From: an uncultured Oscillospiraceae bacterium
Lineage (GTDB): Bacteria; Bacillota; Clostridia; Oscillospirales; Oscillospiraceae
Assembly (NCBI GenBank): GCA_910577525.1
Contig: CAJTLI010000019.1
Coordinates: 1 to 45,725, forward strand
Length of the DNA stretch: 45,725 bases
Reading direction: 5' to 3'
Of the stretch, positions 14,745 to 23,897 are shown piece after piece (position 1 is the first letter of the stretch; each line of letters begins with the position of its first letter). The notes under the pieces are model-generated. The model was not told the origin of the DNA and did no database searches. It saw only the letters and a list, made by a program, of their open reading frames with translations. The position numbers and the translations under genes are program-made.

Positions 14745-14760
14745 GCGCCCGTCCGTTTTT
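14727..14760. terminator. Bidirectional terminator overlapping two gene ends
   Basis: AAAACGGACGG-CGC paired with GCG-CCGTCCGTTTT, then TTTTT. The yfhO stop codon is in the loop, and the stop codon of the convergent HTH gene lies at the end of the T-run (14759-14761). Confidence 0.88.
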
Positions 14761-14995
14761 ATTCCAAATCTGAGAAAAATGCGCTGTAATCCACAGCGAA
14801 AATCTGCTTGAGCGCCACCAATTCACTCACCTTGATGTTCATGCGGTTGGTCTCAATTTTCGCATAGGTGCTTTTGGATATTTTCAAGCCCATAAGCTGA
14901 AGCTTTGCCACGGTTTGGTCCTGGGTCAGTCCGGCGGCTCTGCGCAGAGCGCCGACGCGATGCCCGATATCCAGATCAGGGCGGAGTTTCTGCAT
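14759..14995 (-). CDS. Small Xre-type HTH regulator
   Basis: A 78-residue DNA-binding protein consisting of a single Cro/C1-type helix-turn-helix: IGHRVGALRRAAGLTQDQTVAKL, then ISKSTYAKIETNRMNIKVSEL, with the YxKIE recognition helix near residue 45. The short C-terminus (VALKQIFAVDYSAFFSDLE) is typical of stand-alone regulators. I chose ATG 14995; GTG 15007 would add four residues and neither has a clear ribosome binding site. It is divergent from a small gene at 15099 and the shared intergenic region has three copies of one sequence box, so it probably represses both itself and that gene. Its ligand, if any, is unknown. Confidence 0.82.
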   Translation of the reverse strand: MQKLRPDLDIGHRVGALRRAAGLTQDQTVAKLQLMGLKISKSTYAKIETNRMNIKVSELVALKQIFAVDYSAFFSDLE

Positions 14996-15013
14996 ACCTA
15001 TCACCACAAAAAT

Positions 15014-15083
15014 TCGTTATAAAGAAAATCTGAATTGATTTTATCGAATCTTTATGATATAATGTTTCGTGATAAAGAAATTA
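15014..15083. promoter_or_regulatory. Divergent control region with three operator-like boxes
   Basis: Direct copies TTCGTTATAAAGAAAAT (15014-15030) and TTCGTGATAAAGAAATT (15067-15083) flank an inverted copy (TATCATAAAGATTCGAT read on the minus strand, 15043-15059). The plus promoter is TTGATT (15035-15040), 17 bp, TATAAT (15058-15063), so the boxes cover spacer, -10 and start site. Confidence 0.75.
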
Positions 15084-15098
15084 TAAGCGGGACAGGTG

Positions 15099-15293
15099 AT
15101 GACCGAGATGAAAATACAAAAAATAGGAGCGGACCCCGGCGCTCCCTACCGGCAGATGTATGTGACGCTGTTCAAGGCGGTGACGGCGGCGCTGTATATG
15201 ATCGAGGACAACGAGCTGATGAAGGCGCGGGCCCTGCTGATGGAGGCCCAGCGGGAGACGGAGGAACTGTACGTCGGGGGCGGGAGTGTATAA
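15099..15293 (+). CDS. Small protein of unknown function
   Basis: A 64-residue protein that I do not recognise. It is predicted mostly helical (YRQMYVTLFKAVTAALYMIED, then ELMKARALLMEAQRETEELYV), soluble, without Cys pairs or a signal peptide. ATG 15099 follows GGGACAGG; ATG 15108 is an alternative. It is divergent from, and probably controlled by, the small HTH regulator, because three operator-like boxes cover its promoter. The segment MIEDNELMKARALLMEAQRE resembles short phage- or sporulation-associated helical proteins found in many Clostridia, but this is only a loose impression. No clear terminator follows before the next promoter at 15324. Confidence 0.7.
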   Translation: MTEMKIQKIGADPGAPYRQMYVTLFKAVTAALYMIEDNELMKARALLMEAQRETEELYVGGGSV

Positions 15294-15323
15294 AAGGCCG
15301 GGCAGAGAAAAAGGGATATCCCC

Positions 15324-15352
15324 TTGCATTTCCCCGTGAAGTATGGTATATA
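15324..15352 (+). promoter_or_regulatory. Promoter of the CNNM/CBS gene
   Basis: TTGCAT (15324-15329), 17-bp spacer, TATATA (15347-15352). Confidence 0.75.
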
Positions 15353-15405
15353 TGAAAGCACTACCCTGAGGGGTAAATATTACTTATTGGAGTTGATTTG
15401 TCCCA

Positions 15406-16662
15406 ATGGACCCAGACAGTACAATATTGCTGATCGTGCTGGTGGCGATGGTGGTCATGTCCGGCTACTTTTCCGCCACGGAGACGGCCTTTACCTCCCT
15501 CAACCGCATCCGGCTGAAAAGCCGGGCGGAGAACGGCGACAAAAAGGCGGAAAAAACCCTGGCCATGGCGGAGGATTACGACAAGCTGCTGTCCACCATC
15601 CTCATTGGAAACAACATCGTCAACAACGTGGCCGCCACGCTGTCCACCCTGCTGTTCATCAAGCTCATCAACGAGGAGAGCGGCCCGGCGGTGTCCACCG
15701 TGGTGCTCACCGTGGTGGTGCTGATCTTCGGCGAGATCTCCCCCAAGAGTCTGGCCAAGGAATCCCCGGAAAGCTTCGCCATGCTGTCCGCCCCCCTGCT
15801 GCGGCTGTTCATGACGGTGCTGGCCCCGCTGAACTTCCTGTTCGGCCAGTGGAAAAAGCTGCTCACCCTGCTGTTCCACAAGGAGGAGGACGAGGGCATC
15901 ACCGACGAGGAGCTGGTGACCATGGTGTCCGAGGCGGAGGACCAGGGCGGCCTGGACCGGGAGGAGAGCGAGCTCATCCAGTCCGCCATCCGTTTTGACG
16001 ACCTGGAGGCGGGGGACATCCTCACCCCCCGGGTGGACGTGGTGGCGGTGGAGGACATCGCCAACCTGTCCGACGTGGCGGCGGTGTTCGCCGCGGAGGG
16101 CTACTCCCGGCTGCCGGTGTACCATGAGACCATTGACGACGTGGTGGGCGTGATCCATCAGAAGGACCTGTTCTCCGCCCGCTACCACGGCCGGGACCAG
16201 CTCTCGCCCCTGGTGCGGCCGGTGCTCCACATCACGGCGGGCACCAAGATCGACGACCTCATGCGCCAGTTTCAGCGCACCAAAACCCAGATGGCCATTG
16301 TGGTGGACGAGTACGGCGGAACCGAGGGCATCCTCACCATGGAGGACATTGTGGAGGAGCTGGTGGGCGAGATCTGGGACGAGCACGACGAGGTGGTGGA
16401 GGAGTTCCGCAAGCAGCCCGACGGCAGCTACCTCATCGCCTGCTCCGCCGACCTGGACGATCTGTACGACCTGTTCCAGCTCACGGGGGAGTGCGACGCG
16501 GCCACCGTGTCCGGCTGGGTGCTGGAGGAGATGGGCCGGGTGCCCGAGGTGGGCGACCGGTTTACCTGGGAGAACCTGGACGTGACCGTCACCCGGGCCG
16601 AGCACCACCGGGTGCTGGAGATCCGGGTGGTGGTCCTCCCCGAGCCGGAGGAGGAGACATAA
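15406..16662 (+). CDS. CNNM/CorC (HlyC) family membrane protein with CBS pair
   Basis: A 418-residue protein. Residues 1-190 form the CNNM (DUF21) membrane domain, starting SGYFSATETAFTSLNRIRLK and including ILIGNNIVNNVAATLSTLLF and FGEISPKSLAKE; about 200-325 hold the tandem CBS domains (DILTPRVDVVAVED; VVDEYGGTEGILTMEDIVEE), and about 335-415 the CorC/HlyC transporter-associated domain. Family members export or sense magnesium (as B. subtilis MpfA/YhdP); older names call them haemolysins. It is monocistronic with its own promoter and a strong terminator. Nothing is missing compared with the usual length of 410-440 residues. Confidence 0.9.
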   Translation: MDPDSTILLIVLVAMVVMSGYFSATETAFTSLNRIRLKSRAENGDKKAEKTLAMAEDYDKLLSTILIGNNIVNNVAATLSTLLFIKLINEESGPAVSTVVLTVVVLIFGEISPKSLAKESPESFAMLSAPLLRLFMTVLAPLNFLFGQWKKLLTLLFHKEEDEGITDEELVTMVSEAEDQGGLDREESELIQSAIRFDDLEAGDILTPRVDVVAVEDIANLSDVAAVFAAEGYSRLPVYHETIDDVVGVIHQKDLFSARYHGRDQLSPLVRPVLHITAGTKIDDLMRQFQRTKTQMAIVVDEYGGTEGILTMEDIVEELVGEIWDEHDEVVEEFRKQPDGSYLIACSADLDDLYDLFQLTGECDAATVSGWVLEEMGRVPEVGDRFTWENLDVTVTRAEHHRVLEIRVVVLPEPEEET

Positions 16663-16670
16663 ATGACAGA

Positions 16671-16706
16671 ACAGGCGGACGCTCCGGCGTCCGCCTGTTT
16701 CCTGTT
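16671..16706 (+). terminator. Terminator of the CNNM/CBS gene
   Basis: ACAGGCGGACGC paired with GCGTCCGCCTGT around TCCG, then TTTCCTGTTTTTT. It lies between convergent genes; thrS ends at 16716. Confidence 0.85.
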
Positions 16707-16715
16707 TTTTGCTGA

Positions 16716-18476
16716 TTACTTGATGGCGCGGGTTCTGACCTCCTCGCCCAGCAGGGCGGCGAAGGCGTCCAGCCCCATGGCCCCTAAATCCTCGCCGGAG
16801 CGGTGGCGCGGCGAAACCGTGCCGTTCTCCATATCCCGGTCGCCGACGACCAGCATATAGGGCACCTTCTCCAGGGTAGCTTCCCGAATCTTCTTGCCGA
16901 TCTTCTCATTGCGCTCGTCCACCTCGCAGCGGAAGCCCTGTTCATCCAGCTTGGCCGCGACATCTTTGGCATACTGCGCCGCCCGATCGGTAACGGGCAG
17001 CAGCTTCACCTGCACGGGGGCCAGCCAGGCCGGGAAGGCCCCGGCAAAGTGCTCGGTAATGCTGCCGATGAACCGCTCGATGGAACCCAGTACCACCCGG
17101 TGGATCATGACGGGGCGGTGCTTCTGGCCGTCCTCACCCACGTATTCCAGCTCAAAGCGTTCTGGCAGCTGGCTGTCCAATTGGATGGTGCCGCACTGCC
17201 AGGTATGGCCCAGGGCATCGGCCAGATGGAAGTCCAGTTTGGGTCCGTAGAATGCGCCGTCCCCCTCGTTGATGACGAACTCTTTGCCCATACCGGTAAT
17301 GGCTTCTTTCAGGATGTTCTGGTTGTGTTCCCACTGCTCCACGGTGCCGATGTGGTCCTCGGGCATGGTGGACAGCTCGATGGTGTAGCTCAGGCCGAAG
17401 GTGGAGTACACCTCGTCAAACAGACGCACCGTCTCCTGAATCACGTCCTTCATCTGGTCGGGGGTCATGAAGATGTGGGCGTCGTCCTGGGTGAAGCAGC
17501 GCACCCGGAACAGGCCGTGGAGGGCCCCGGACAGCTCGTGGCGGTGGACCAGGCCCAGCTCACCCACCCGCAGGGGCAGTTCCTTGTAGGAGTGGGGCTC
17601 GCTGGCGTACACCAGCATCCCGCCAGGGCAGTTCATGGGCTTGACGGCGAAATCCACGTCGTCGATGACGGTGGTGTACATGTTGTTCTTGTAGTGGTCC
17701 CAGTGGCCGGAGCGCTCCCACAGCTGGCGGTTCAGCATGATGGGGGTGCTGATCTCCACATAGCCGTACTTTTTATGCACCTGCCGCCAGTAGTCGATGA
17801 GGGTGTTTTTCAGCGTCATCCCCTTGGGCAGGAAGAAGGGGAAGCCGGGGCCCTCGTCCCGGAGCATGAACAGGCCCAGCTCCTTGCCCAGCCTGCGGTG
17901 GTCCCGCTTCTTGGCCTCCTCGATGCGCTGGATGTAGGCGTCCAGCTCGTCCTTCTTGGGGAAGGCGATGCCGTAAATGCGCTGGAGGGTCTCCCGGTTG
18001 GAATCGCCCCGCCAGTAGGCGGCGTTGCAGGCGGTGAGCTTCATGGCGTTGCCCTTGATGCGCCCGGTGGAGTCCAGGTGGGGGCCGGCGCACAGGTCGG
18101 TGAACTCGCCCTGCTTGTAGAAGCTGATGGCCGCGTCCTCGGGCAGGTCGTTGATGAGCTCCACCTTGAAGGGCTCGCCCTTCTCCTCCATGAAGGCCAG
18201 CGCCTCCGCCCGGGGCAGCTCGAACCGCTCCAGCTTCAGCTTCTCCTTGCAGATTTTGCGCATCTCCCCCTCGATCTGCTCCAGGTGCTCGGGGGTGAAG
18301 GCGAAGGGCGCGTCCATGTCGTAGTACCAGCCCTCGTCGATGGAGGGGCCAATGGCCAGGCGCACCTCCGGCCACAGGCGCTTGACGGCCTGGGCCATCA
18401 CGTGGGAGCAGGTGTGCCAGTAGGTTTTGCGGTACTGCTCATTTTCAAAGCTGAACTCGTTTTTGTCTCCGGACAT
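16716..18476 (-). CDS. thrS: Threonyl-tRNA synthetase lacking the TGS domain
   Basis: A 586-residue class II synthetase that charges tRNA-Thr. The protein begins almost directly with the editing domain: HTCSHVMAQAVKRLWP near residue 18 (HxxxH) and DLCAGPHLDSTGRIK near 155. The catalytic domain follows: motif 2 at FRVRCFTQDDAHIF near 345, the zinc ligand Cys in KPMNCPGGMLVYA near 310, motif 3 VLGSIERFIGSI near 490, and the anticodon-binding domain from about 505. Most ThrRS proteins have 635-645 residues and start with a TGS domain of about 60 residues, which is absent. The start ATG 18476 has AGGAGG eight bases upstream; the T-box leader leaves no room for a longer reading frame. Confidence 0.96.
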   Translation of the reverse strand: MSGDKNEFSFENEQYRKTYWHTCSHVMAQAVKRLWPEVRLAIGPSIDEGWYYDMDAPFAFTPEHLEQIEGEMRKICKEKLKLERFELPRAEALAFMEEKGEPFKVELINDLPEDAAISFYKQGEFTDLCAGPHLDSTGRIKGNAMKLTACNAAYWRGDSNRETLQRIYGIAFPKKDELDAYIQRIEEAKKRDHRRLGKELGLFMLRDEGPGFPFFLPKGMTLKNTLIDYWRQVHKKYGYVEISTPIMLNRQLWERSGHWDHYKNNMYTTVIDDVDFAVKPMNCPGGMLVYASEPHSYKELPLRVGELGLVHRHELSGALHGLFRVRCFTQDDAHIFMTPDQMKDVIQETVRLFDEVYSTFGLSYTIELSTMPEDHIGTVEQWEHNQNILKEAITGMGKEFVINEGDGAFYGPKLDFHLADALGHTWQCGTIQLDSQLPERFELEYVGEDGQKHRPVMIHRVVLGSIERFIGSITEHFAGAFPAWLAPVQVKLLPVTDRAAQYAKDVAAKLDEQGFRCEVDERNEKIGKKIREATLEKVPYMLVVGDRDMENGTVSPRHRSGEDLGAMGLDAFAALLGEEVRTRAIK

Positions 18477-18502
18477 AAAAATACCTCCTTGTGTTGGGGG
18501 CA

Positions 18503-18745
18503 AGAAAATAAAAAACCTCACCCCTGATGATGTTCAGGGGTGAGACATAAAATCCCACGGTTCCACCCTGCTTGCAAGAAGCGCAACGTGACCTCTTGCC
18601 GCTCGTGCCCTCTGATAACGGTGAGGGGTTCCGTCCCGGTCGTCCCGGGCGGCTCGGGAGCGGTACCGCCCGCCGCTGCCGCGCGGGGCCCTTCCACCAA
18701 ACGGGTCCCTCTCTGTGCGCCGCTGTGCGGGCTCTTCTCCGTCAC
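18503..18745 (-). promoter_or_regulatory. T-box riboswitch leader of thrS
   Basis: Read on the minus strand: a Stem I region with AGAGAGGGACCC and GTTTGGTGGAAGGGCC, then the T-box AGGGTGGAACCGTGGG (18569-18554) that pairs with the tRNA acceptor end, then a terminator stem CTCACCCCTGA/TCAGGGGTGAG with TTTTTT (18544-18515). ACC triplets that could serve as the Thr specifier occur in the Stem I 3' side; I cannot fix which one is used. Uncharged tRNA-Thr should favour read-through. Confidence 0.92.
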
Positions 18746-18764
18746 TGCCGTTTTGACAGGGAAT

Positions 18765-18793
18765 AGTCTATCACCGGGAGCGGAAATTGTCAA
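18765..18793 (-). promoter_or_regulatory. Promoter of the thrS leader
   Basis: Minus strand TTGACA (18793-18788), 17-bp spacer, TAGACT (18770-18765). Confidence 0.82.
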
Positions 18794-18813
18794 GAGCGGG
18801 GGGAAGGGAAAAC

Positions 18814-18842
18814 TTGACGGGCGGGGCAAATCATAGTAAAAT
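18814..18842 (+). promoter_or_regulatory. Promoter of the flavodiiron gene
   Basis: TTGACG (18814-18819), 17-bp spacer, TAAAAT (18837-18842). It diverges from the thrS promoter with 20 bp between the -35 boxes. Confidence 0.75.
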
Positions 18843-18882
18843 GATGGGGCTGAAATTGGACAAAAGAAAGGCAGGACTGTAT

Positions 18883-20052
18883 ATGATGCGCGTGACCTCT
18901 GACCCGGCCATTGTGCCGGTTGGCTGTTTTGACGGTGATCTCGACCTGTTTGAGAGCCAGTACGCGGTGCCCAACGGCGTGAGCTACAACTCCTATGTGA
19001 TTGTGGACGAAAAAGTCGCCGTGCTGGACACGGTGGACCCCCGAAAGACGGAGGAGTGGCTGGCCAATGTGGACAGGGCCCTGGGGGGCCGGTCCCCGGA
19101 TTACCTGGTGATCCACCACATGGAGCCCGACCACGCCGGGAGCATCTCCGACCTGGCAGAGAAGTTTCCCCGCATGACCCTGGTGGGCAACGCCAAGACC
19201 TTTCCCATGCTGGCGGCCTTCACCGGGGAGACCTATGAGGGCCGCACCCTCACCGTAAAGGAGGGGGACGTTCTGGAGCTGGGGACCCACTCCCTCACCT
19301 TCGTTATGGCCCCCATGGTCCACTGGCCGGAGGTGATGGTGTCCTATGAGAGCGCCAGCAAGACCCTGTTCTCCGCCGACGGCTTCGGCCGGTTCGGGGA
19401 CGACTGCCCCGAAACCCCCTGGGTGGACGAGGCCCGGCGGTATTTTGTCAACATCGTGGGCAAGTATGGCTCCAACGTCCAGGCGCTGCTGAAAAAGGCG
19501 GCGGGGCTGGACATCCGGACCATCTGCCCCCTCCACGGGCCGGTGCTGTCCGGGGACGCCCTGGCTCTGGCTCTGGAGAAATACGGCCTGTGGAGCCGCT
19601 ATGTCCCCGAGGAACGGGGGGTGCTGGTGGCCTACGCCTCCATCCACGGCAACACCGCGGCGGCGGCGCTGGAGCTGGCGGAGCTGCTGCGGGCCCAGGG
19701 CCTGACGGTGGAGTCCATCGACCTGACCCGCCGGGACTGGGCGGAGGCGGTGGCCGGGGCCTTCCGGTACAGCGGTCTGGTGCTGGCGGCGGCCAGCTAC
19801 GACGCCGGAGTGTTCCCCCCCATGGCCCAGCTGCTGGCCCGGCTCAAGTCCAAGGGCTTCCGGGACCGCGCCGTGGGGCTGATGGAGAACGGCACCTGGG
19901 GCCCCACCGCCCTGCGGACCATGCTGTCCGAGCTGGAGGGCATGAAGGGGCTGACCATTCTGGAGCCCAGGATCACCATCCGCTCCGCCGCCAACGGGGA
20001 GAACCGGACCCAGATGGGGGAGCTGGCCCGGGCCATGGTGGAGGCCATCTGA
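18883..20052 (+). CDS. fprA: A-type flavodiiron protein (FprA-like O2/NO reductase)
   Basis: A 389-residue cytoplasmic enzyme that reduces O2 to water, or NO to N2O, protecting anaerobes. The metallo-beta-lactamase-like domain (1-245) carries the diiron ligands HHMEPDHAGS (H79, E81, D83, H84), then APMVHWPEVM, LFSADGFG and CPLHGPVL. The flavodoxin domain (250-389) starts with VLVAYASIHGNTAAAALEL, the FMN phosphate loop. ATG 18883 follows GGCAGGA; ATG 18886 is the alternative. There is no C-terminal rubredoxin domain, so a separate donor is needed; the rubredoxin at 11191 is a good candidate though not in the same operon. Confidence 0.94.
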   Translation: MMRVTSDPAIVPVGCFDGDLDLFESQYAVPNGVSYNSYVIVDEKVAVLDTVDPRKTEEWLANVDRALGGRSPDYLVIHHMEPDHAGSISDLAEKFPRMTLVGNAKTFPMLAAFTGETYEGRTLTVKEGDVLELGTHSLTFVMAPMVHWPEVMVSYESASKTLFSADGFGRFGDDCPETPWVDEARRYFVNIVGKYGSNVQALLKKAAGLDIRTICPLHGPVLSGDALALALEKYGLWSRYVPEERGVLVAYASIHGNTAAAALELAELLRAQGLTVESIDLTRRDWAEAVAGAFRYSGLVLAAASYDAGVFPPMAQLLARLKSKGFRDRAVGLMENGTWGPTALRTMLSELEGMKGLTILEPRITIRSAANGENRTQMGELARAMVEAI

Positions 20053-20056
20053 TTGC

Positions 20057-20092
20057 ACGTGAAAGACACCCCTCCTGGGTTTCTTTCACACG
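20057..20092 (+). terminator. Hairpin after the flavodiiron gene
   Basis: GTGAAAGA-CACCC paired with GGGT-TCTTTCAC around CTCC. The stem is imperfect and no T-run follows. Confidence 0.5.
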
Positions 20093-20139
20093 ATCTTCCT
20101 TCCCGATGGTGCCGCGCGGCACAGTTGATCGACAGTCTG

Positions 20140-20175
20140 AGACCGGCATGGCCCAAGCCATGCCGGTCTGCTGTT
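20140..20175. terminator. Hairpin between convergent fprA and ctp genes
   Basis: AGACCGGCATGGC (20140-20152) pairs perfectly with GCCATGCCGGTCT (20157-20169) around CCAA, followed by GCTGTTT. It may act on both strands. Confidence 0.7.
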
Positions 20176-20179
20176 TGCC

Positions 20180-21349
<1,170 letters not shown>

Positions 21350-21378
21350 GGGTCAGACCTCCTTGCCAAAAATGAATC

Positions 21379-21405
21379 AGGGGCGCGGGTTTTCCCCGCG
21401 CCCCT
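21379..21405 (-). terminator. Hairpin between the M23 and ctp genes
   Basis: AGGGGCGCGGG paired with CCCGCGCCCCT; on the minus strand it is followed by GATTCATTTTT. It could be a partial terminator or an RNA-processing site within the operon. Confidence 0.6.
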
Positions 21406-21436
21406 GGGTTTTATGAGTGCGTAACATGCCGCCGCG

Positions 21437-22687
21437 TCAGCCGCCGTTGATCCGCGCGCCGCTGGGCGAGGTGAAGGTCATGCCGGGGTACAGCCGGAGC
21501 ACGTCGCCCCGCACGCCGTTGACCCGGAGCTCAAAATGCAGATGGTTGCCGGTGGACCGGCCCGTGGTGCCCACATAGCCGATGATCTGACCCTTCTGGA
21601 CCATCTGGCCCTCCTGGACGATGGGCACCTGGCACTGGTGGGCGTACAGGGTGGTGTAACCGCTGCCGTGGCTGATGGTGCAGTAATAGCCGTAGGTGGA
21701 GGCCCGGTGGTTGGTGTTCACCGTGGTGACGACCCCCGCCTGGGCGGCATAGATGGGGGTGCCGGCGGGGGCGGGGATGTCCGTGCCGGTGTGGTTGTCC
21801 CGCTTGCCGGTGAAGGGGTCGGCCCGGTTGCCGAACAGGGAGGAGATTTTATAGCGTCCGGGCAGAGGCCAGTACCAGCTGCCAGTGGTCACGTTCTGCT
21901 GGGCCTCCAGGGCAGCGAGCTGGGCAGCGTACTTCCGCTCAGCCTCCTTCAGCTCCTTGGTGATTTTGGCCTCGCTCTCCGCCAGCTCCTTGGCCTCCTT
22001 GGCGTATTCGCTCTCGGAGGCGGCGATCTGGTTGAGCAGCGCCTGAGCCTCCGTGCGCTGCTGCTCCAGCTCAATCTTTTTGGCCTCCAGGTCCCGCTGG
22101 ACCACCGCCTGGGCGTCCCGGTCGGCCTGGACCGCCTCCCGGGCCAGCCGCAGCTCCTCCTGGGTGGCCTCCAGGTCCCGGATGATGCGGTCGGAGTAGT
22201 CCATGATATCGGTGATGAGCATGGTGTAGTTCAGCATGTCTGCGAAGCTGTTGGCCTCGAAGAGGATGGACAGGTAGTTCACGCCTCCCGTCTCCTCCAT
22301 CCAGCGCACCTGCCGGTAGAACTCCTGGTACTGTTCCTCCTCCCGCTGCTCCAGCCCGGCGATCTCCTGTTCTTTTTCGCCGATCTGCCGGTCGTACCCG
22401 TCCAGCATGGCCTGGCTGGCGTTGATCTCCTGTTCGGTGAGCAGCACCTGATTCTGAATCAGCTCCACCTGCTCCTTGGCCTTGGACAGATCGCTCCGGA
22501 TGGCCTTCAGCCTGGCTTCCGTCTCCTTCTTCTGGGCCTGGATGTCGCTGAGCTCGTCCTTGATGTTCTGGATGTCGCCCTGGGTGACGCTGGCCTGGGC
22601 CAGCATGCTGAGCACGGGGACCATCACCGACAGCAGCAGCGCCGCCGCCACAATAATCACAATGATTCGCTGGGTCTTTTTATTCAT
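21437..22687 (-). CDS. Coiled-coil M23 murein endopeptidase (EnvC/PcsB-like), copy A
   Basis: A 416-residue secreted protein: signal or anchor helix at 7-32, long coiled coil about 35-275 (QNIKDELSDIQAQKKETEAR onward), and a C-terminal LytM/M23 domain from about 285. The zinc ligands look intact: NHTGTDIPAPAG supplies H-x-x-x-D and GNHLHFELRV supplies HxH. In Gram-negatives the equivalent EnvC is catalytically dead and activates amidases; here catalysis appears possible. The coiled coil is the part expected to dock with FtsX, whose gene is in the same operon. It is a paralogue of the next gene, 16 bp upstream, sharing VTQGDIQ.I.D and QVRWMEETG segments. Confidence 0.9.
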   Translation of the reverse strand: MNKKTQRIIVIIVAAALLLSVMVPVLSMLAQASVTQGDIQNIKDELSDIQAQKKETEARLKAIRSDLSKAKEQVELIQNQVLLTEQEINASQAMLDGYDRQIGEKEQEIAGLEQREEEQYQEFYRQVRWMEETGGVNYLSILFEANSFADMLNYTMLITDIMDYSDRIIRDLEATQEELRLAREAVQADRDAQAVVQRDLEAKKIELEQQRTEAQALLNQIAASESEYAKEAKELAESEAKITKELKEAERKYAAQLAALEAQQNVTTGSWYWPLPGRYKISSLFGNRADPFTGKRDNHTGTDIPAPAGTPIYAAQAGVVTTVNTNHRASTYGYYCTISHGSGYTTLYAHQCQVPIVQEGQMVQKGQIIGYVGTTGRSTGNHLHFELRVNGVRGDVLRLYPGMTFTSPSGARINGG

Positions 22688-22703
22688 GCCGTCTCTCCTT
22701 GTC

Positions 22704-23897
22704 TCAGCTCATGTCGATGAAGGTGATGTGGGGATAGAGCCTGAGCACATTGTCCCGCACCCCGTTGACCCGCAGCTCAAGGTGCAGGTGGGCGCCGAAG
22801 CTGTTGCCCGTGTTGCCCACGTAGCCGATGACCTGCCCCTTCTGCACCGTGTCGCCCACACTCACCAGGGGAAGGCGGCTCTGGTGGGCGTACAGGGTGG
22901 CGTATCCGCCGCCATGGCTGATGATGCAGTAATTGCCGTAGGAGGAGTTGTATCGGGACAGGGTGACAACCCCGCTCTGGGCGGCGTGAATCTCCACCCC
23001 CTGGGGCGCGCCGATGTCGGTGCCGGTGTGGCTGTCCCACGCCCCGTTTAAGTACCGCCCGCCGAAATAGGAGGTGATGCCGTAGTAGCCGGGCACCGGC
23101 CAGTACCACTCTCCGGACGCCGCGGCGGCGGCGATCTGAGCGGCCCATTGGGCCTCGGCGTCCTTGAGCTCCCGCTCCATCTCCGCCTGGTCGGCGGCCA
23201 GCTGGGCGGCTTTTTGAACGTATTCGCTCTCCGACGCCGCCAGCTGGGCCAGCAGCGCCTGGGCCTGGGCCTTCTGCCGCTCCAGCTCCGCCAGGCTGGC
23301 CTCCAGCCCGCTCTGTGCCTGGGCCTGCTGGGCCCGGCTGTCCTCCAGCGCGGCCCTGGCCTCGTTCAGCGACCCCCGAGTGGCCTGGAGCCGCTCCACA
23401 ATCCGGTCGCTGTAGTCCATGATATCCGTGACCAGCATGGCGTAATTCAGCAGGTCGGAAAAGCTCCCGGCCTGAAACAGGACGGACAGAAGGGAGGTCT
23501 CCCCCGTCTCCTCCATCCAGCGCACCTGCCGGTAAAACTCCTCCATCTGGGCGGCCTCCCGGGCCTCCAGCTCCGCCACCTGCCGCTGATTCTCCGCAAT
23601 CCGCGCGTCCGTTTGGGCCAGCAGCTCCCGGCCCGCGGCCACCTGCTCCTCGCACAGGAGCACCTGGGTCTGAACCAGCGCCGCCTGCTCCTCCGCCCGG
23701 GACAGGTCCCCCCGGATGGCCGCAAGGCGCTCCTCCACATCCTTTTTCTGGGCGGCGGCGCCGGCCAGCCGGTCCCGGATGGCCTGGATATCCCCCTGGG
23801 TCACAGCCCCGGCGGGGGCCACAAGGGCGGGGGCCGCCGCCAAAAACAGCAGGACCGCCGCCAAAAGCCCGGACAGGGCTCTCTTATGCAGGCTCAT
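22704..23897 (-). CDS. Coiled-coil M23 murein endopeptidase, copy B
   Basis: A 397-residue paralogue of the adjacent downstream gene. It has a signal peptide (1-31, ending ALVAPAGA), a coiled coil of about 32-260 rich in Ala and Glu, and an M23 domain from about 265. SHTGTDIGAPQG and GAHLHLELRV supply the zinc ligands, so it also appears active. It overlaps the upstream alpha/beta hydrolase gene by 4 bp (ATGA) and has GGAG upstream. The two copies differ in N-terminal anchoring: copy A has a longer hydrophobic helix, copy B a clear cleavage site. Both are probably activated by FtsEX in the same operon; division and sporulation are plausible stages. Confidence 0.9.
   Translation of the reverse strand: MSLHKRALSGLLAAVLLFLAAAPALVAPAGAVTQGDIQAIRDRLAGAAAQKKDVEERLAAIRGDLSRAEEQAALVQTQVLLCEEQVAAGRELLAQTDARIAENQRQVAELEAREAAQMEEFYRQVRWMEETGETSLLSVLFQAGSFSDLLNYAMLVTDIMDYSDRIVERLQATRGSLNEARAALEDSRAQQAQAQSGLEASLAELERQKAQAQALLAQLAASESEYVQKAAQLAADQAEMERELKDAEAQWAAQIAAAAASGEWYWPVPGYYGITSYFGGRYLNGAWDSHTGTDIGAPQGVEIHAAQSGVVTLSRYNSSYGNYCIISHGGGYATLYAHQSRLPLVSVGDTVQKGQVIGYVGNTGNSFGAHLHLELRVNGVRDNVLRLYPHITFIDMS

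Noticed and set aside
15324..15998. A 224-codon ORF overlapping the CNNM/CBS gene
   Set aside because: Starts within the promoter and is a frame-shifted shadow of the CNNM domain.
16803..18527. A 574-codon plus-strand ORF opposite thrS
   Set aside because: Shadow of ThrRS; no family motif, no ribosome binding site and strong His/Leu/Gly bias.
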